64,000 bases of DNA from Frateuria hangzhouensis (GCF_026410505.1 NZ_JAPMIU010000006.1:124001-188000); one strand, 5' to 3'. Positions 1 to 9,286 are shown, counted from the first letter of the stretch. Notes: a model not told the origin generated them from the letters alone. Numbers and translations are program-made.

Positions 1-260
1 ACGATCTCGTCCGAATAGGCAAAGCCGGTCTTCTCGCCGCTGATCGCGCGCACGCCCACGCCCTGCTCGATCGAATGGCTGCCGTCCTTGACGATGCCTT
101 CCTCCAGCAGCCAGGACTCGCTGCGCGAGTGCTGGAAATACAGGTCCGCCGCGTCGATCGACGGCCCCATCAACTGCGCGAACACGCGCTCCAGGTCGGT
201 GGTGGCCAGGCCACCGGGGGCCAACAGCTTGTTCTCGACGTGGGCAATGAGTGAATCCAT
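1..260 (-). CDS. tldD: Metalloprotease TldD, N-terminal fragment (continues beyond the window edge)
   Basis: TldD is the zinc-peptidase partner of TldE/PmbA, which processes small modified peptides and antitoxins in the cytoplasm. Only the first ~86 residues are in the window. They begin MDSLIAHVENKLLAPGGLAT and contain the family's N-terminal signatures: an ADLYFQ block, ESWLLEEGIVKDG, and the GVGVRAISGEKTGFAYSDE stretch. The catalytic HExxxH site lies further downstream and cannot be seen. The ATG at 258-260 is the natural start. In many gammaproteobacteria rng, yhdP and tldD are adjacent and co-directional. Here the three keep that orientation, but an unrelated gene on the other strand sits between yhdP and tldD. 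Confidence 0.93.
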   Translation of the reverse strand, partial: MDSLIAHVENKLLAPGGLATTDLERVFAQLMGPSIDAADLYFQHSRSESWLLEEGIVKDGSHSIEQGVGVRAISGEKTGFAYSDEI

Positions 261-385
261 GGAACCGGCAACCTTGAGGCGAAAGGGGTGAATATCCCAC
301 ATGGGGTCGCACCCGGCCCTTTAAACCACGCCGCGCCCGGCTGCCGCTACCATGCGCCGCAACCACCCAAGGAAGAGGCCGCACC

Positions 386-1567
386 ATGAACAGGGAAACC
401 AGGCGCCGGCTCACGCGCGAGCTGCTGGACAACGCCGTGAAGGCGCCCATCGACGAAACCCACGAATTGCTGCAACGCCATGGCGCCCTGCGCCCGGGCG
501 CGGGCAAGCTCAGTAGCGTGGTGGCCCTGTCGCTGGGCTTCCTCGCCCTGCTGGCGGTGCTGGCCTTCCATTTCCCGCAGTACCTGACCACCCCCGACCT
601 GCGCCATCAGTACTCGATCGACGTGCTGCGCCAGCTGCTGCTGGTGGCGCTGCTGGTCGCCGGCGGCATGTCGCTGGGCAACCTGGTGCTGGGGCGCCAG
701 CGCAACCTCAACCTGGTCGCCTTTGCGCTGGTGCTCGCCGCCACCGCGCTGGGTGGCTCGCGCGTGCCGGTGGGCAATTTCCCCGACCACACGCCCTACA
801 TCGGGCTGGACTGGTTCATCCTGGACCTGCTCGGCTCCACGCTGGTGTTCGTGGTGATCGAGAAGCTGTTCCCGCTGTACAAGGGACAGACGCTGTTCCG
901 CGCCGAATGGCAGACCGACCTGAAGCATTTCGCGGTCAACCATTTCATCGTCGGCCTGGCGCTGTTGAGCGTGAACTTCCTGCTGCACCATCTGTTCGGC
1001 TGGTTGGTCAGCAGCGGCTTCCAGCAGGCCGTGCAGCACATCGCGTTCGTGCCGCAGCTGCTTCTGTGCGTGCTGGTGGCGGACCTGGCGCAGTACTGGA
1101 CGCATCGCGCCTATCACGAGGTGCCGTTCCTGTGGCGCTTCCACGCCGTGCACCACAGCGTCAAGACGATGGACTGGCTGGCCGGCTCGCGCCAGCACAT
1201 GCTGGAGCTGATGGCCACGCGCGTGTGCGTGCTGGCGCCGCTGTACATCCTCGGCTTCTCCGAGGCGGTGATGAACGGCTACATCCTGATCGTCGGCTTC
1301 CAGGCGGTGTTCAACCATGCCAACGTGCACCTGCCCTGGGGGCCGCTGAAATACCTGGTGGTGACGCCCGACTTCCACCACTGGCACCACGCCTCCGACG
1401 AGGAGGCGATCGACCGGAACTATGCGGCGCATTACGCCTTCCTCGACCATCTTTTCGGCACGGCGGTGAAATCGCCCAAGGTATTTCCCGAAAAGTACGG
1501 CGTGGTGGGCGACTACATGCCGGACGGGTTCGTGCGGCAGCAGCTGTTTCCGTTCCGGCGGAAGTAG
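386..1567 (+). CDS. Membrane fatty acid hydroxylase / sterol desaturase family protein
   Basis: This is a 393-residue integral membrane di-iron oxygenase of the fatty acid hydroxylase superfamily. The eight-histidine pattern is visible as HRAYH (240-244), HAVHH (253-257) and HHWHH (331-335), with further His at 311 and 315 (HANVH). Hydrophobic segments lie around residues 55-75, 85-105, 110-130, 145-165 and 180-205. The N-terminal ~45 residues are soluble and charged. The start is supported by an AGGAAGAGG ribosome-binding site just upstream. Substrate cannot be deduced: family members act on sterols, fatty acids, carotenoids or ether lipids. The gene stands alone on the plus strand between the minus-strand tldD and yhdP, so it looks like an insertion into an otherwise conserved block. 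Confidence 0.88.
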   Translation: MNRETRRRLTRELLDNAVKAPIDETHELLQRHGALRPGAGKLSSVVALSLGFLALLAVLAFHFPQYLTTPDLRHQYSIDVLRQLLLVALLVAGGMSLGNLVLGRQRNLNLVAFALVLAATALGGSRVPVGNFPDHTPYIGLDWFILDLLGSTLVFVVIEKLFPLYKGQTLFRAEWQTDLKHFAVNHFIVGLALLSVNFLLHHLFGWLVSSGFQQAVQHIAFVPQLLLCVLVADLAQYWTHRAYHEVPFLWRFHAVHHSVKTMDWLAGSRQHMLELMATRVCVLAPLYILGFSEAVMNGYILIVGFQAVFNHANVHLPWGPLKYLVVTPDFHHWHHASDEEAIDRNYAAHYAFLDHLFGTAVKSPKVFPEKYGVVGDYMPDGFVRQQLFPFRRK

Positions 1568-1733
1568 GCACGAATCGCGCGGGTAGCGCACGGTAAGGGC
1601 GCACCATTCGCCCTGGGTCTCTCCCCTTCAACGGGAAGGATTCAAGGCGCAGCGCCACGTTTCGAGTCCTCCTCCGCGAGCGCGTCGGAGGGTGCAGACA
1701 AGTGGTCGGGGCGTCCTTGCGACAATCCCGGCT

Positions 1734-4700
1734 TCAGCGCGCCGCGCTGCTCGCCGGCGCGGGCGCCGGCTGCGCCTCGTGCTTCTCGACCAGGGTGAAC
1801 ACCGGCTTTTCCCAGCTCCCGGTGACGTGGTAGCGCGCGCTGGCGGCCTTGTTCAGCCCCTTGCCGAGCAGCCCCTGCACGGCGAAGCCCGCGGCGGCGC
1901 CGACCGGCCCGGCGACCACCGCACCGACTACCGGCAGGCTGTTGCCCACGTGTGGCACCACGTAGACGCGCTGGTCGTAGTCGCGCGCGCGCAGGCCGGT
2001 GCGGCCGGTGATGTCGATGTCGGCCGCCGGCCCGCGCATTTTCAGGTTGTCGGTGGTCGCGTTGCCATCGGCGAAGCGGAAATCGCCCTTGATCGAATCG
2101 AACGCCAGGCCCTTGCCGAACACGTCGCCGAAATCGAGCGTGAGCCGGCGCGGCAGGTCCGCCACGGATACCAGCCCGAACAGGCGTCCGACGCCCGGCC
2201 CGACCTCGGGAATGCGCCCGTGGCTGACGTCGACGCCGAGCGTGCCGTCCATCGTGGCCAGCGCGAACGAGGTGGGTGCGCCGGGCCAGCGCGCGTCCAG
2301 CAGCGCGTGGGTCTTGCCGCCGCTGAACAATCCCTCGTAACCGAACGCGGTGAGCATGCTGCCGAGGTTCTGGGCGGCGAAGTCAATGCGCATGTGGGTG
2401 TAGCTGGCCTGCGCGTCGCCGTTCCAGTCGCCGCCGGCGTTGAGCTGCACGCTCTTGGACAGCGCGCGCAACTGGTCGATGTGCATGCCTTGCGCGGTCG
2501 GCCAGGTTTCCAGCCGCGCCTCGCCGAGCCGGGCCGCACCCAGCCGCAGGTCGCCGACCCACAGGTGGAAGGGCGGCAGCGAGGCCGGATCGATGCCGGT
2601 GGCGGCAGGGTCGACGGGCGCCGATGGCGAGCCTGGCGGCGACAACACCGATTCCGGTGTCGCAGGCTCCGCCGCCTGCGGGTTGTCGGGCGCAGGTTTG
2701 CCGGTGCCTGCCTGCGGTGTCGCCTGCGGCCAGTACAGGCGCTGCAGGCGGGCAGTGATGCCGCGCTTGCGCAGATCCGTGGCCGGCACATCCACATGCC
2801 CGGCCAGCGCGGGGCTGTCCACGTCGATCGCCAGCGCGTCGGGCTTGGGCACCGCATTGATGTGCATGTCGGGGAAATCGTGCTCGAACACCAGCGCGCG
2901 GTCGGCGCTGGCGTCGATGCTCTCCAGCCCCGGCCCGTCGCCGCTGTTGCCGGCGACCGCGTGCTGCACCCATCCGGACACGTCCAGCGCCGCGGCATGG
3001 CCGCGGATGCGCAGGCCCTTGGCCGGCAGGCTGTCCGGCATGCTGTTGCCGAAGTCGATCGACGCGGCCAGCGGCTGGGTGTCACCGACCGGCAGGCGGA
3101 AGCGTGCGCGCATCACCTCGCCCAGCGCGACCTCAAGGCTGGCGCCCTCCACCGGCACGCCCAGCACCAGGTGCAAAGGCAGCATGGCCTCGGCCGGCTT
3201 GGCCAGCGGCACCGGCAGCTTCAGCGCCGTGCCGGCCAGGGTGCTGTCCACGCTCAGCGTCTGCACCAACGCATCGCCGCTGCCGCGGGTGATGTCGAAG
3301 CCGAGCGTGTATTCGCTGCGGCCGGCCGCGGCGGCGCCCAGCCAGTCCAGTTGCGGATAGCCCTGCACCAGTTCATCGAAGGCGTAGCGGCCTTCCAGCC
3401 GCGCCGACAGCACCGTGTCCGCACTGGCCGTGGCGCCGGCGATGCGCAGGTCCAGCGAGGATGGCTGGCCGCGGAAGCCGCCCGCCAGCGGACCGGCGTG
3501 CAGGCCGTGGGCGTCGAAACTCACCGGCCCGCTCAGCCTGGCCAGCTTGAGTTTCCACTCGGGTGCGGCTACGTCCATGTCCTTCAGGCGAGCGCTGCCG
3601 TCCAGCCGCATCGCGGCCGTGTCCTTCAGCGGCAGCGACAGGTGGAAGTCGAACGCGCCGGTGCCGCCCAGCTGCAGCTTGGCGAGCGTGTCGTTCTGCT
3701 CGCGGGCGATCGGACTGTGCTGGACGAACTGCAACAGGCTGGCGACGCTGCCGCTGCCTTTGGCGTTGAGGTCCAGCGTGGTATCGGCGAAGTCTGGAAT
3801 CAGCGCGACCGCATGTTCCAGCTTAATCCCCAGCGAACCCCCGGCCGTCACCTCGGCCAGCATGCCGTTGTTGATGAAGCGCGCGTCCAGCGCCAGGCCT
3901 TCGGCCTGTGGCCAATTCTCGCCGTAGTTCAGGGTGAGGCCGCTGATCCGCGCGTTCGCCTCGAAGCGGCCCTCGTTGTGGCGGAACGGCCAGTCGGCCA
4001 GGCTGCCGCGCACGACCAGTCCCCCCTCCACCGTACCGGCGATCAGCGCCCGGTCCAGCCATTCAATGGCGGTGGGCGACATCGAATGGAGTGGCCAGAA
4101 CATCTTGGCCGCGGTCACTTGGGCCTGGTCGATGCGTGCATACAGGTCCAGGAACGGCCGCCCGCCGTCGTCCGGCAGCGCCACCGTGCCGCGGGCGCTG
4201 CCTCCGAACCCGGCTCCTTCGAAGGTCAGCGGATCGACGCCAATCTGCCAGGCGCCGCCGGCGTGCCAGGCCGCCACGCGGGCAGCCAGCCGCGACAGTG
4301 CGAAAGGCTGGCGGAAGCGATCGGCCAGGTCGATCACGGTGGCCTGCGCCGGCAACTCCAGCGCGAACCCCTGCGCATCGCCGCGCAGTTCGCCCGCAAG
4401 GTTGCTGACGCCCGGCATCGGCCCGACGGCATCGATACCGGCCTTGGCGAACGTGGCATGGAGCCGCTCCACCCCCTTGTCGCGCGACCATTGCAGCGAG
4501 GCCTGCTCCAGCACGGCACGGGGATGGCCACCGCCCAGCCAGGCGCCAAGCGCGGGCGAAAGATCGCGCTTGAGCGCCAGCCACGGCAGCAGCGGCGCAA
4601 GGTCCAGTCGACGTGCGGCCAGGCCCACGCGCAATGGACCATCGGGCTGGTGCACGGCCAGCGCCAACGCGCCGCCATCGTCGGTGGCGTAGCGCACGTC

Positions 4701-5609
4701 GTAGCCGTCGGCGCGCGGGCTGATGCCGGCCAGCCCGCGCAGGTCGGGCATGCGCGCGGTGCCGGCGGGACCTTCGATGGCCAGATCGGCCAGGTCGAAA
4801 CGCAGCGTGGCGCGCACCACCTTGCGATCCTTCCAGTCCAGCCAGGCCGCCAGGCTGCCGGTGCCACTCCTGGCCGTATAGCCGTCCATCGCCACGTCGC
4901 CGAGCAAGGTGCCCAGGTCGAGTCGGTCGCCGGCCAGCCACAGGCGGCCGGCGCTGCCGTCCTCGCGGAAGCTGCCGGCGCCGTGCCATTGCCCGCTGGC
5001 GCCTTCGCGCTGCAGCACGACCCCGAAGCGCACGCGGTTGCCCTGCCGGCTCAGCCGCAACTGGTCGGCCAGCACCGCGTAGCGGCGGCCGCTGGCCTCA
5101 TCGGTGACGATCAGGTGCAGGTCGCGCAACCAGATGTCCAGCGAAACCGGCCCCATCGAAAAGTCCTGGCGCGCGCCGCCCTGCGGCCCGCCGATGCCGT
5201 TGACGTGCCAGCGGCCCTGCGCATCGTGGCTGAGATCCAGCTCCAGCCCGCGCGCGCGCAGGTTGAGCAGGTGCCGCGAGGGCAGCAGCCAGCTGCCGAA
5301 GTCGATCTTGAGTTCGGACTCGGGCAGCCGCAGCGGACTGCCGCCGCCGGCACCGGGTCCGATGGTGACGTCGCGCATCACGAAAAGCGGCCCGGCGCCG
5401 CGCCAGTGCCCTTCCATCGAGGCGAAGCTCACCGGCCGGTGCAGGCGCTCGCTCAACTGCGCGGCCACCCATTGCGGATGGCGAGCCAGCAGTGGCAGCA
5501 GCAACTGGGCCAGCGCCACCAGCACGGCCAACGCGACCACCGTGATGCCGGCGCCCCAGCCGAGCGCGCGCAAAGCCAGATGCAGGCGCTGTCGCCAGCG
5601 CGCGTTCAC
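1734..5609 (-). CDS. yhdP: YhdP family AsmA-like envelope protein
   Basis: This 1291-residue protein is close to E. coli YhdP (about 1266). It has one N-terminal transmembrane segment (roughly residues 17-40, rich in Val/Leu/Ala), a very long periplasmic beta-rich region and a C-terminal AsmA-like part. Family members (YhdP, TamB, YdbH) are long bridges that carry phospholipids from inner to outer membrane. The assignment rests on the N-terminal block (HPQWVAAQLSERLHRPVSF), the overall length and position directly after rng. A Pro/Ala-rich low-complexity stretch (about residues 960-1010) interrupts the fold. The gap to rng is only 39 bases, so the two are probably co-transcribed. The last residues (PAPAPASSAAR) form a disordered tail. 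Confidence 0.9.
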   Translation of the reverse strand: MNARWRQRLHLALRALGWGAGITVVALAVLVALAQLLLPLLARHPQWVAAQLSERLHRPVSFASMEGHWRGAGPLFVMRDVTIGPGAGGGSPLRLPESELKIDFGSWLLPSRHLLNLRARGLELDLSHDAQGRWHVNGIGGPQGGARQDFSMGPVSLDIWLRDLHLIVTDEASGRRYAVLADQLRLSRQGNRVRFGVVLQREGASGQWHGAGSFREDGSAGRLWLAGDRLDLGTLLGDVAMDGYTARSGTGSLAAWLDWKDRKVVRATLRFDLADLAIEGPAGTARMPDLRGLAGISPRADGYDVRYATDDGGALALAVHQPDGPLRVGLAARRLDLAPLLPWLALKRDLSPALGAWLGGGHPRAVLEQASLQWSRDKGVERLHATFAKAGIDAVGPMPGVSNLAGELRGDAQGFALELPAQATVIDLADRFRQPFALSRLAARVAAWHAGGAWQIGVDPLTFEGAGFGGSARGTVALPDDGGRPFLDLYARIDQAQVTAAKMFWPLHSMSPTAIEWLDRALIAGTVEGGLVVRGSLADWPFRHNEGRFEANARISGLTLNYGENWPQAEGLALDARFINNGMLAEVTAGGSLGIKLEHAVALIPDFADTTLDLNAKGSGSVASLLQFVQHSPIAREQNDTLAKLQLGGTGAFDFHLSLPLKDTAAMRLDGSARLKDMDVAAPEWKLKLARLSGPVSFDAHGLHAGPLAGGFRGQPSSLDLRIAGATASADTVLSARLEGRYAFDELVQGYPQLDWLGAAAAGRSEYTLGFDITRGSGDALVQTLSVDSTLAGTALKLPVPLAKPAEAMLPLHLVLGVPVEGASLEVALGEVMRARFRLPVGDTQPLAASIDFGNSMPDSLPAKGLRIRGHAAALDVSGWVQHAVAGNSGDGPGLESIDASADRALVFEHDFPDMHINAVPKPDALAIDVDSPALAGHVDVPATDLRKRGITARLQRLYWPQATPQAGTGKPAPDNPQAAEPATPESVLSPPGSPSAPVDPAATGIDPASLPPFHLWVGDLRLGAARLGEARLETWPTAQGMHIDQLRALSKSVQLNAGGDWNGDAQASYTHMRIDFAAQNLGSMLTAFGYEGLFSGGKTHALLDARWPGAPTSFALATMDGTLGVDVSHGRIPEVGPGVGRLFGLVSVADLPRRLTLDFGDVFGKGLAFDSIKGDFRFADGNATTDNLKMRGPAADIDITGRTGLRARDYDQRVYVVPHVGNSLPVVGAVVAGPVGAAAGFAVQGLLGKGLNKAASARYHVTGSWEKPVFTLVEKHEAQPAPAPASSAAR

Positions 5610-5648
5610 CTCGTTCCGTCCAGGTCGGCGTTGCGGGCAATCCCTCGC

Positions 5649-7127
5649 TTACAGCAAGACCACATCGAATTGTTCCTGCGAATAATGCTCTTCCGGCTGA
5701 AAGCGTATGCTCTTGGAGATGAACTCCTCCAGTTCGGCGACCGCGATGGATTCTTCTTCGAGGATGCGCGTGACCACCTTGGGACTGGCCATCACCAGCA
5801 GCTTCTCGGCGTTGAACTGGCGCACCGCGCGGGTGATCTCACGGAAGATCTCGTAGGTCACCGTTTCGGCGGTCTTGACGGTGCCGCGCCCGCCGCAGGC
5901 CGGGCACGGCTCGCACAGCTGCCGTTCCAGGCTCTCGGTGGTGCGCTTGCGGGTCATCTCCACCAGCCCCAGCGCCGACATCGGGTAGACCGTGGTCTTG
6001 GCGTGGTCGCGCGCCAGGCCCTTCTCCAGCATGCGGATGACCTGTCGCTTGTGCTCCTCATCGTTCATGTCGATGAAGTCGATGATGATGATGCCTCCCA
6101 GGTTGCGCAGCCGCAGTTGGCGCGAGGCGGCCTGCGCCGCCTCCAGGTTGGTGCGGTAGACCGTCTCTTCCAGGTTGCGCGTGCCCAGATAGCCGCCGGT
6201 ATTGACGTCGATCGTGGTCATCGCCTCGGTCTGGTCGACGATCAGGTAGCCGCCGGACTTGAGCGGCACTTCCTTTTTCATCGCGCGCTGGATCTCGTCC
6301 TCCACGCCGTACAGGTCGAAGATCGGCCGCTCGCCGGAATAGTGCTCGATGCGGTCGTCCAGGTTCGGCATGAACTTGTGCACGAACTTGACCACTTTCT
6401 CGTAGGTCTCGCGCGAGTCCACGCGTACCTTCTCGATGTCGTCGGTGAGCATGTCGCGCAGGCTGCGAAGCGGCAGCGAGAGTTCTTCGTAGACGCGCTC
6501 GCCGACCTTTGCCTTGGCGATGTTCTCCTGCACCACGCGCCAGACCTTACTCAGGTAGGTCACGTCGAAGGCCAGCGATTCGGCCGACTGTCCCTCGGCA
6601 TTGGTGCGCACGATATAACCGAGCGGATTTTCGCCGATCAGCCCGCCGAGCACGTCTTTCAGCCGCGAGCGCTCCTCCTCGTCCTCGATGCGGGCGGAAA
6701 TGCCGAGCGTGCGCGCGTGCGGCAGCAGCACCAGGTAGCGCGAGGGAATCGACAGGTGGGTGGACAACCGTGCGCCCTTGCTGCCGATCGGGTCCTTGAC
6801 CACCTGCACCACGATGTCCTGGCCTTCGTGCACCAGCTCGCTGATCGAGGGCGTATGGCCATTGCCGTGCGCCTCTGCGCCTTCGGGCAGCGGCGGGCGC
6901 ACGATGTCCGAGGCGTGCAGGAACGCCGCCCGGTCCAGCCCGATTTCGACGAACACCGCCTGCATGCCGGGCATCACCCGTTGCACGCGGCCCTTGTAGA
7001 CGTTGCCCACGTAACCGCGGCGGGAGGCGCGCTCGACGTGCACCTCCTGCAGCATGCCGTTCTCGACCACGCCCACGCGGGTTTCACGGGGCGTCACATT
7101 GATCAGGATCTCTTCGCTCACACCCAC
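5649..7127 (-). CDS. rng: Ribonuclease G
   Basis: This is a 492-residue RNase E/G family endoribonuclease. It matures the 5' end of 16S rRNA and decays some mRNAs. It starts with the typical ILINVTPRETRVGVVENG block and has an S1-like domain at about 37-130. The metal-binding aspartates lie in TIDVNTGG and IIIDFIDMN. A Zn-link CPACGGRG is near residue 410. It lacks the long RNase E C-terminal scaffold, which fixes it as Rng. The chosen start is GTG at 7125-7127, 9 bases after a GGAGG. A second in-frame GTG six bases downstream (7121) is the alternative and would give a start nearer to the E. coli N-terminus. The maf gene usual upstream is absent. Confidence 0.95.
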   Translation of the reverse strand: MGVSEEILINVTPRETRVGVVENGMLQEVHVERASRRGYVGNVYKGRVQRVMPGMQAVFVEIGLDRAAFLHASDIVRPPLPEGAEAHGNGHTPSISELVHEGQDIVVQVVKDPIGSKGARLSTHLSIPSRYLVLLPHARTLGISARIEDEEERSRLKDVLGGLIGENPLGYIVRTNAEGQSAESLAFDVTYLSKVWRVVQENIAKAKVGERVYEELSLPLRSLRDMLTDDIEKVRVDSRETYEKVVKFVHKFMPNLDDRIEHYSGERPIFDLYGVEDEIQRAMKKEVPLKSGGYLIVDQTEAMTTIDVNTGGYLGTRNLEETVYRTNLEAAQAASRQLRLRNLGGIIIIDFIDMNDEEHKRQVIRMLEKGLARDHAKTTVYPMSALGLVEMTRKRTTESLERQLCEPCPACGGRGTVKTAETVTYEIFREITRAVRQFNAEKLLVMASPKVVTRILEEESIAVAELEEFISKSIRFQPEEHYSQEQFDVVLL

Positions 7128-7145
7128 CCCCGATGACCTCCGGCC

Positions 7146-7175
7146 TTTATAGCGTTTGCGTGCGCAAACTGTCGA
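7146..7175 (-). promoter_or_regulatory. Candidate rng promoter with a palindromic operator in the spacer
   Basis: On the minus strand TCGACA (7070s side, 7170-7175) and TATAAA (7146-7151) are separated by 18 bases, five of six matches in each hexamer. The spacer carries a perfect inverted repeat: GTTTGCG, TG, CGCAAAC (7154-7169). The GGAGG of rng follows a few bases after the -10. The palindrome is where a repressor would occlude RNA polymerase. The regulator is unknown. The divergently encoded response regulator is one candidate, but OmpR-family sites are usually direct repeats. Confidence 0.6.
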
Positions 7176-7214
7176 TGTTGCCGCATGCGCATAGGGCGCA
7201 CTCCAGCCCGCGTC

Positions 7215-7241
7215 GACGCTGCGGTGGGCTCAAGCCCGCCC
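7215..7241 (+). repeat. Possible degenerate REP-like palindrome
   Basis: GCGGTGGGCTCAAGCCCGCCC resembles the core of the GTAGGGTGGGCTTCAGCCCACC repeats at 9281, 10532 and 23221, but lacks the GTAG head. It lies in the leader of the response regulator gene and could also be a plain hairpin. Confidence 0.35.
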
Positions 7242-7262
7242 GACTGGTTAGACTCGGCCCGC

Positions 7263-7928
7263 ATGAAACTCCTGCTGGTGGAAGACTCCGAACGCTTGCG
7301 TACCACGCTGCAGCATGGCTTGCGCGGGGCGGGCTTTACCGTGGATGCCGCCGCCGATGGCGTCGACGCCAAGGGCTTCCTGGCCAGTTACGACTACGAC
7401 CTGGTGGTGCTGGACCTGATGCTGCCGCGGCTCGACGGCCTGGGCGTGCTGCGCGCCCTGCCCGCCGGCGGCCGGCGTCCGCGCGTGCTGGTGCTGTCCG
7501 CGCGCGACCAGGTCGGCGACCGCATCGAGGTGCTCAACGCCGGGGCCGACGACTATCTGGTCAAACCGTTCGCTTTCGACGAGCTGCTTGCCCGCCTGCA
7601 CGCGCTGGCGCGTCGGCCGCAGCAGGCGCAACCGGTGGTGCTCAGTCACGGCGCGCTGGCATGGGATCCGCTGGGCCAGCGCGCCAACGTCAAGGGGGAG
7701 CCGCTGCCGCTCACCCCGCGCGAATTCGCACTGCTCGGCCTGCTGTTGCGGCACCGCGGGCGGGCATTCACGCGCCAGGAAATCCTCGAGCGTACCGCCG
7801 GCAGCGATACCGACGTCTCCGACCGCAGCGTCGAGGTGCTGGTGTTCGGCCTGCGCCGCAAGCTCGACGCGGCCGGGCTGGCCGGCCTGATCGAGACCCG
7901 CCGCGGCGCCGGCTACCTGATTCCGTGA
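7263..7928 (+). CDS. OmpR/PhoB-family response regulator
   Basis: This 221-residue two-component response regulator has a receiver domain at residues 1-115. The acidic pair is E7/D8, the phospho-acceptor Asp51 (VVLDLMLPRLDG), a Ser in LVLSARD and the conserved Lys of VKPF. A winged-helix DNA-binding domain follows (about 125-221), ending in the usual RRGAGYLI. I start at ATG 7263 (MKLLLVEDSE), because the open frame upstream adds 26 residues with no family counterpart. The TGA overlaps the GTG of the downstream kinase gene by four bases (GTGA), so the pair is translationally coupled. By architecture it is QseB/PmrA-like. The signal and target genes are not evident from the sequence. Confidence 0.93.
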   Translation: MKLLLVEDSERLRTTLQHGLRGAGFTVDAAADGVDAKGFLASYDYDLVVLDLMLPRLDGLGVLRALPAGGRRPRVLVLSARDQVGDRIEVLNAGADDYLVKPFAFDELLARLHALARRPQQAQPVVLSHGALAWDPLGQRANVKGEPLPLTPREFALLGLLLRHRGRAFTRQEILERTAGSDTDVSDRSVEVLVFGLRRKLDAAGLAGLIETRRGAGYLIP

Positions 7929-9286
7929 AACCGCCCTCGCTCGCCGCGCGCATCACCCTGTTGCTGGTCGCCACCAGCCTGGCGGTACTGGGCGGTGGCG
8001 CGCTGGTGATGGACCTGCGCATCGACCAGGCGATGGAGGCGCGCTTCCGCGAGAATCTGCTGACCCAGGCGCAGGCGCTGACCACGGTGGTGGAGGTGGA
8101 GCAGGCCGCCGGTGCCGCGCGCGCGCCGCCCAGCCTGCTGGTCGACGAGGGCCGCGCCTGGTACGAGCTGCGTTGCGAGGGGCTGCCGCCCCAGCGCAGC
8201 TCGCCGCCTCCGCCGACCGTCCCGGACGACTGGCCGCGCGCGGCCGACGGCACCCCGCGCTTTGCGAACCTGCGACACGCACGCGGGCCGTTCGCCGCGG
8301 TGATGTTCAGTTTCCAGGACCCGTCCGTCAGCCACCCGCCCACGCGTCGCTGCGCCTTGTTGTTCATGCAGGATCGCCGTTCCTTCGACCGGCTGCTGAT
8401 CACGCTGGACTGGATCCTCGCGCTGGGGCCGGCACTGGCGCTGCTGGTGGCGCTGGCGGCGGTGCCGCTGATCGTGCGGCGCGGCCTGGCACCGGTACGC
8501 GCGCTGGTCGAGCGCATGCGCGACATCGGCCCGCACGCGCCGGGCGAGCGCCTGACCGCCAGCGGCATGCGCGAGCTCGATCCGCTGGTGGCGCGCTTCA
8601 ACGACGTGCTCGTGCGGATGGACGAAGGCCTTGCCCGCGAGCGCCAGTTCGCCAGCGGCTTGGCTCACGAGACGCGCACGCGGCTGGCCGAGCTGCGTGC
8701 CCTGGCCGAGGTCGAAGCGCGCTACCCCAGCGGGCGCGGGCTGCCGCAGATCCTCGGCGAGATCGGACAGATCGGCGCGGAGCTGGAAGCGACGGTGTCG
8801 GCATTGCTGCTGCTCACCCGCCTGAAGTCCGGCCTGGAGCAACCGCAGCGCCAGCCGCTGGGGTTCCGCCCCTGGCTGGAGCGCCAACTCCAGCGCCAGC
8901 GCGCACCGGCAAGCCAACGCGGCCTGACGCTGGCCGTGGACGGCACGCCGCCGGCGAACCTGCACACCGACCCGGCCCTGCTCGAAGTCGTCCTGGGCAA
9001 CCTGCTGGGCAACGCCTGCGCGTATGCACCGTCCGGCGATACCGTGCAGGTCCGGCTTGGCGCGGACGGTCTGCGCATCGGCAATGCGGCGCCCGGGCTC
9101 GAACCAGCCGACCTGGCCCGGCTGGGTCAGCGCTTCTGGCGCAAGCAACCCCCGCACGCCGGCCACGCGGGGCTGGGCCTGGCGCTTGCCCATGCCGCCG
9201 CCGAGGCGCTGGGCATGGGCCTGCGCTTCGAGCTGGAGGGCGGGCGGGTGTACGCCGTTCTGGCCTGGAGCCTTGCCGAACCGTAG
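7925..9286 (+). CDS. QseC/PmrB-like sensor histidine kinase with degenerate catalytic boxes
   Basis: This is a 453-residue membrane sensor kinase, partner of the overlapping response regulator gene. A first transmembrane helix lies at about 10-30, a periplasmic sensor region follows to about 155, and a second helix spans about 160-182. Next come HAMP, a dimerisation helix with His248 (LAHETRTRLAEL) and an ATP-binding domain with N-box NLLGNACAYAP and G2 GLGLAL. Two departures are visible. The H-box has Arg where HELRTPL-type kinases have Pro, and the G1 box reads IGNAAPGLEP without the usual Asp. The start is GTG 7925, overlapping the previous stop. The stop TAG (9284-9286) is part of a GTAG repeat head. 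Confidence 0.9.
   Translation: MKPPSLAARITLLLVATSLAVLGGGALVMDLRIDQAMEARFRENLLTQAQALTTVVEVEQAAGAARAPPSLLVDEGRAWYELRCEGLPPQRSSPPPPTVPDDWPRAADGTPRFANLRHARGPFAAVMFSFQDPSVSHPPTRRCALLFMQDRRSFDRLLITLDWILALGPALALLVALAAVPLIVRRGLAPVRALVERMRDIGPHAPGERLTASGMRELDPLVARFNDVLVRMDEGLARERQFASGLAHETRTRLAELRALAEVEARYPSGRGLPQILGEIGQIGAELEATVSALLLLTRLKSGLEQPQRQPLGFRPWLERQLQRQRAPASQRGLTLAVDGTPPANLHTDPALLEVVLGNLLGNACAYAPSGDTVQVRLGADGLRIGNAAPGLEPADLARLGQRFWRKQPPHAGHAGLGLALAHAAAEALGMGLRFELEGGRVYAVLAWSLAEP

Noticed and set aside
1692-7136. 1814-residue plus-strand open frame
   Set aside because: It lies antisense to yhdP and rng, which have clear family signatures. Its translation is Arg/Gln/His-rich low-complexity typical of GC-rich shadow frames.
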